Assembly: GCA_013397795.1 (NCBI GenBank)
Contig: VZTJ01001769.1
Span: 881,386-945,385, forward strand
Length of the DNA stretch: 64,000 nt
Direction of reading: 5' to 3'
From: Orthonyx spaldingii
Lineage: Eukaryota; Chordata; Aves; Passeriformes; Orthonychidae
Below are positions 61,801-64,000 of the stretch, in pieces; the first letter of the stretch is position 1; the number at the start of each line of letters is the position of its first letter. The position numbers and the translations under genes were made by a program. The notes below the pieces were generated by a model. It was not told the DNA's origin. It worked only from the letters and a program-made list of their open reading frames with translations, and did not search any database.

Positions 61801-64000
61801 AAGTATATACGCTTAAAATCCATGTTTGGAAGGTCTTTTTTTTTATATCTAAGTTGTTAAAAGTGACGTATCTATAGCAACAAAATCCTAGACAAGATGA
61901 CAGGTAACTAGATGTAAAAGACAAAGAAAAGAGCTTTTTTGTAAGACTCTGAAAGGGAGTACCTCAACTATTAATCAATTAGCTACTGCAAGAGATTAGA
62001 TTTTACTTTTGTAAAGGCTTTTAGTTCTGGTAAATTACTCTATTACTCAGTATTAAAGAAAACATTTCATCCTCCCTTTTCCTCAAAAAAATCTGGCAGA
62101 GACCTTCAAGTTTCCCATGCCCAGAATGTAAATATTGATAGTTAGATGTTGCTAGTAAACATATGTAAGACAGACTTTCTCATCCTTGATTATACACTTC
62201 TGAGGGTGATGGAGCAGAAATTCTACATCATAGGTTTGTTTGTTCTGAGGAGAATTGGTCAAAGAGATCTTTTCAGGGACAGTTTGGCAGATATTCTTAT
62301 ATTAGAGGAAACTTTCCCGAATATTTTTGAGACAAAGACTTCCAGACCAGCCATATTTCTCAGAGTCCTGTATGTCATCAACAATACTATGGCACTGAAC
62401 AGGTGGTAAACCATAGCTCAGTTATTTCTCTATTTCCTTTTCAACACTGACACACACTGCTATGGCTGTGAGGACAGGCAAAGATAAATTAGCATCATTA
62501 TTTCTTCTGGGCAACACAGTCTGCTTATCTTCTTCAAAGCAAGCTCTCAGTTCAAATGATATGCAAAGAAGACTTGTGCTGTTTCACTTGACAAATTCAT
62601 TGGTCATAATGTTAAAGATACACTAGGGGGAAAAGGCAGCATATCTTTTTACACTTCCCATCACCTTATCTGACATATCCCTGTTTAATCAGGATACTTG
62701 GCTTACCAGTAATACTTTTGAGAGTCCTTATGCCCTCCCCCCCCTCCNAATACAGATAAGGTACAGAAAATCAGCACGAGGCATGTTTTATAAGCCAGAC
62801 TGAAACACAGCATCAGTGGAACTTACACGTTTGCTTCACCATGTATACCCCCAGAATGCTAGTTGTTAACACACTGGGGTGGGGGAAATTTTGCTTGACC
62901 TTAACAGGTCAACAGTTCTTTAGGACAGATGTGATGAGTTCATATTTAAACCATTTTGGGCTTTGAAAGAAAAAAAAGTACCCCGAATAAGTTAAATTAG
63001 ACCCTCGACAGGATCTTACTTAATTTCAGAACTTGCTTTTTCCTTTGCCTTTTTTTTTAAAATTATCATTCCTATTTTCCTTGCACCTCTGTTTCAACGT
63101 TGTTAATAAAATCTGTGATAAGAATCTCTATACACCACATTGGAGAGCTTCAGCAATTAATAAAGCTCTATAACAGGAATGCATCTTTCACAACACACAT
63201 ATATACACTAAACCTCAAAAAATTCTAAAGGAAAAAAACCCCATTTTTACAGTACCTTCTGAAGTGTTTAAAAAAGACTGAATAATATTGAGATACATTC
63301 AGATTTATTTGCTAGCACAGACATCTGCTGATATTTGTATTAAGATTCAAATGAAATGATCTATAAATCTAAAGCCATCTATGCAATCTAAAGCATCAGA
63401 CCTATTTTTAGCAACATGCAAGCCCAGCGTAAAAACTTTCAGAGCTGAACACTTGACTTTTGGTATTTCTAGCTTTGGAATGCTAGACTTTCAAAATTCT
63501 TCCTCACTGGTTAATTCTGAAAACAGCAGTTAAACTATAAGCACATTGAATGAGATAGTACCAGGCAAGCCGCTTGTACAAATTTCCCACATATGGCTCT
63601 GCCAGCAACATCTTGAGTTCCATGAGCATCCTAGGAATCTGAACAGAGCAGAATGCAAACACGACCTCTATTATGCAGGTCTCTATTCCAGCTGTAGCCT
63701 TTGCAACAGACTGAGCAGTGCCAAAACACTGAGACAGTGTTGACACATTCCACTTTCATCAGGACAAATTCATTAACCCATCCGGAGTTTTAAGTAAATT
63801 ATAAAAACAATTTAACCAATACATGCTACAAAACGACCCATGATCAAGGTGGTTGTTCTAATAAGTACAAAGTAGTGGCAGTTATTAGAAATATAACAAT
63901 GGAATGATGAACTAAAATACCTACAGTTAAATGTGGCCTGACATGTAACATTTATTTTCCCTCTGTCATCCTAGGAGGTTGCTATTCAAAGTTTGAGTTT
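55863..64000 (-). other. QKI: QKI intron 4 (partial, continues beyond the window)
   Basis: No exon 4 (end of KH/QUA2) sequence was found to the right edge, so the intron exceeds 8.1 kb. It is mostly AT-rich. It holds a moderately GC-richer patch near 58440-58900, a 22-nt poly(A) near 59571-59592, a short perfect-stem hairpin at 58467-58497, and one ambiguous base (N) at 62748 next to a C-rich run. No second gene or clear repeat family was recognised. Confidence 0.75.
62748..62748. other. Ambiguous base (N) in a C-rich run
   Basis: A single N follows a run of eight or more C. It is a sequencing or consensus uncertainty inside QKI intron 4, with no effect on coding. Confidence 0.99.

Noticed and set aside
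1..64000. CRISPR arrays, bacterial operons, tRNA or rRNA genes, a novel defence system
   Set aside because: No direct-repeat/spacer pattern, cloverleaf or rRNA sequence was seen, and the intron-split vertebrate gene and CR1 repeats show that this is a bird chromosome.

Overview
The window is vertebrate nuclear DNA, almost certainly from a bird and probably a passerine. Three things point there: two truncated CR1 LINEs with the avian-type 3' end, a passerine-type endogenous-retrovirus LTR, and a QKI exon that appears one alanine shorter than the mammalian one I recall. Genes are split by introns, coding density is very low, and no bacterial or viral gene set is present.

The only protein-coding gene I can support is QKI (quaking, a STAR-family KH RNA-binding protein) on the minus strand. 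Only its 3' half is here. In transcription order it comprises part of intron 4 (to the right edge), exon 5 (55775-55862), exon 6 (53161-53457), then a choice of C-termini. The QKI-6 tail MAFPTKG lies at 51227-51252. The QKI-5 tail is split between exon 7 (50409-50483, carrying the nuclear-localisation segment) and a 17-nt coding piece of the last exon (45713-45729). A long AT-rich 3'UTR runs to about 39.4 kb. The 5' exons with the QUA1, KH and QUA2 regions lie beyond 64 kb. I did not find the QKI-7 tail.

The most interesting signal is at the alternative 3' end. The likely branch points of both isoform-specific terminal exons match the QKI/SF1 recognition core ACUAAY: ACUAAC before the QKI-6 acceptor and ACUAAU before the QKI-5 last exon. 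The constitutive exons 5 and 6 lack this match. Further cores overlap the QKI-5 stop codon and recur in the last intron and 3'UTR, one with a nearby half-site. This suggests that QKI chooses its own isoform. The 3'UTR also has a close pair of full miR-200b/c/429 seed sites.

From 1 to about 39 kb I see no gene. This fits the gene desert downstream of QKI in other vertebrates. It holds the two CR1 copies (24.5-25.3 kb and 34.9-35.2 kb), the LTR (18.1-18.6 kb), homopolymer runs, a perfect 28-bp palindrome (29.67 kb) and several AT-rich homeodomain-motif-rich blocks that look like conserved non-coding elements. An ancient MIR/CORE-SINE lies in the last QKI intron (49.27-49.48 kb).
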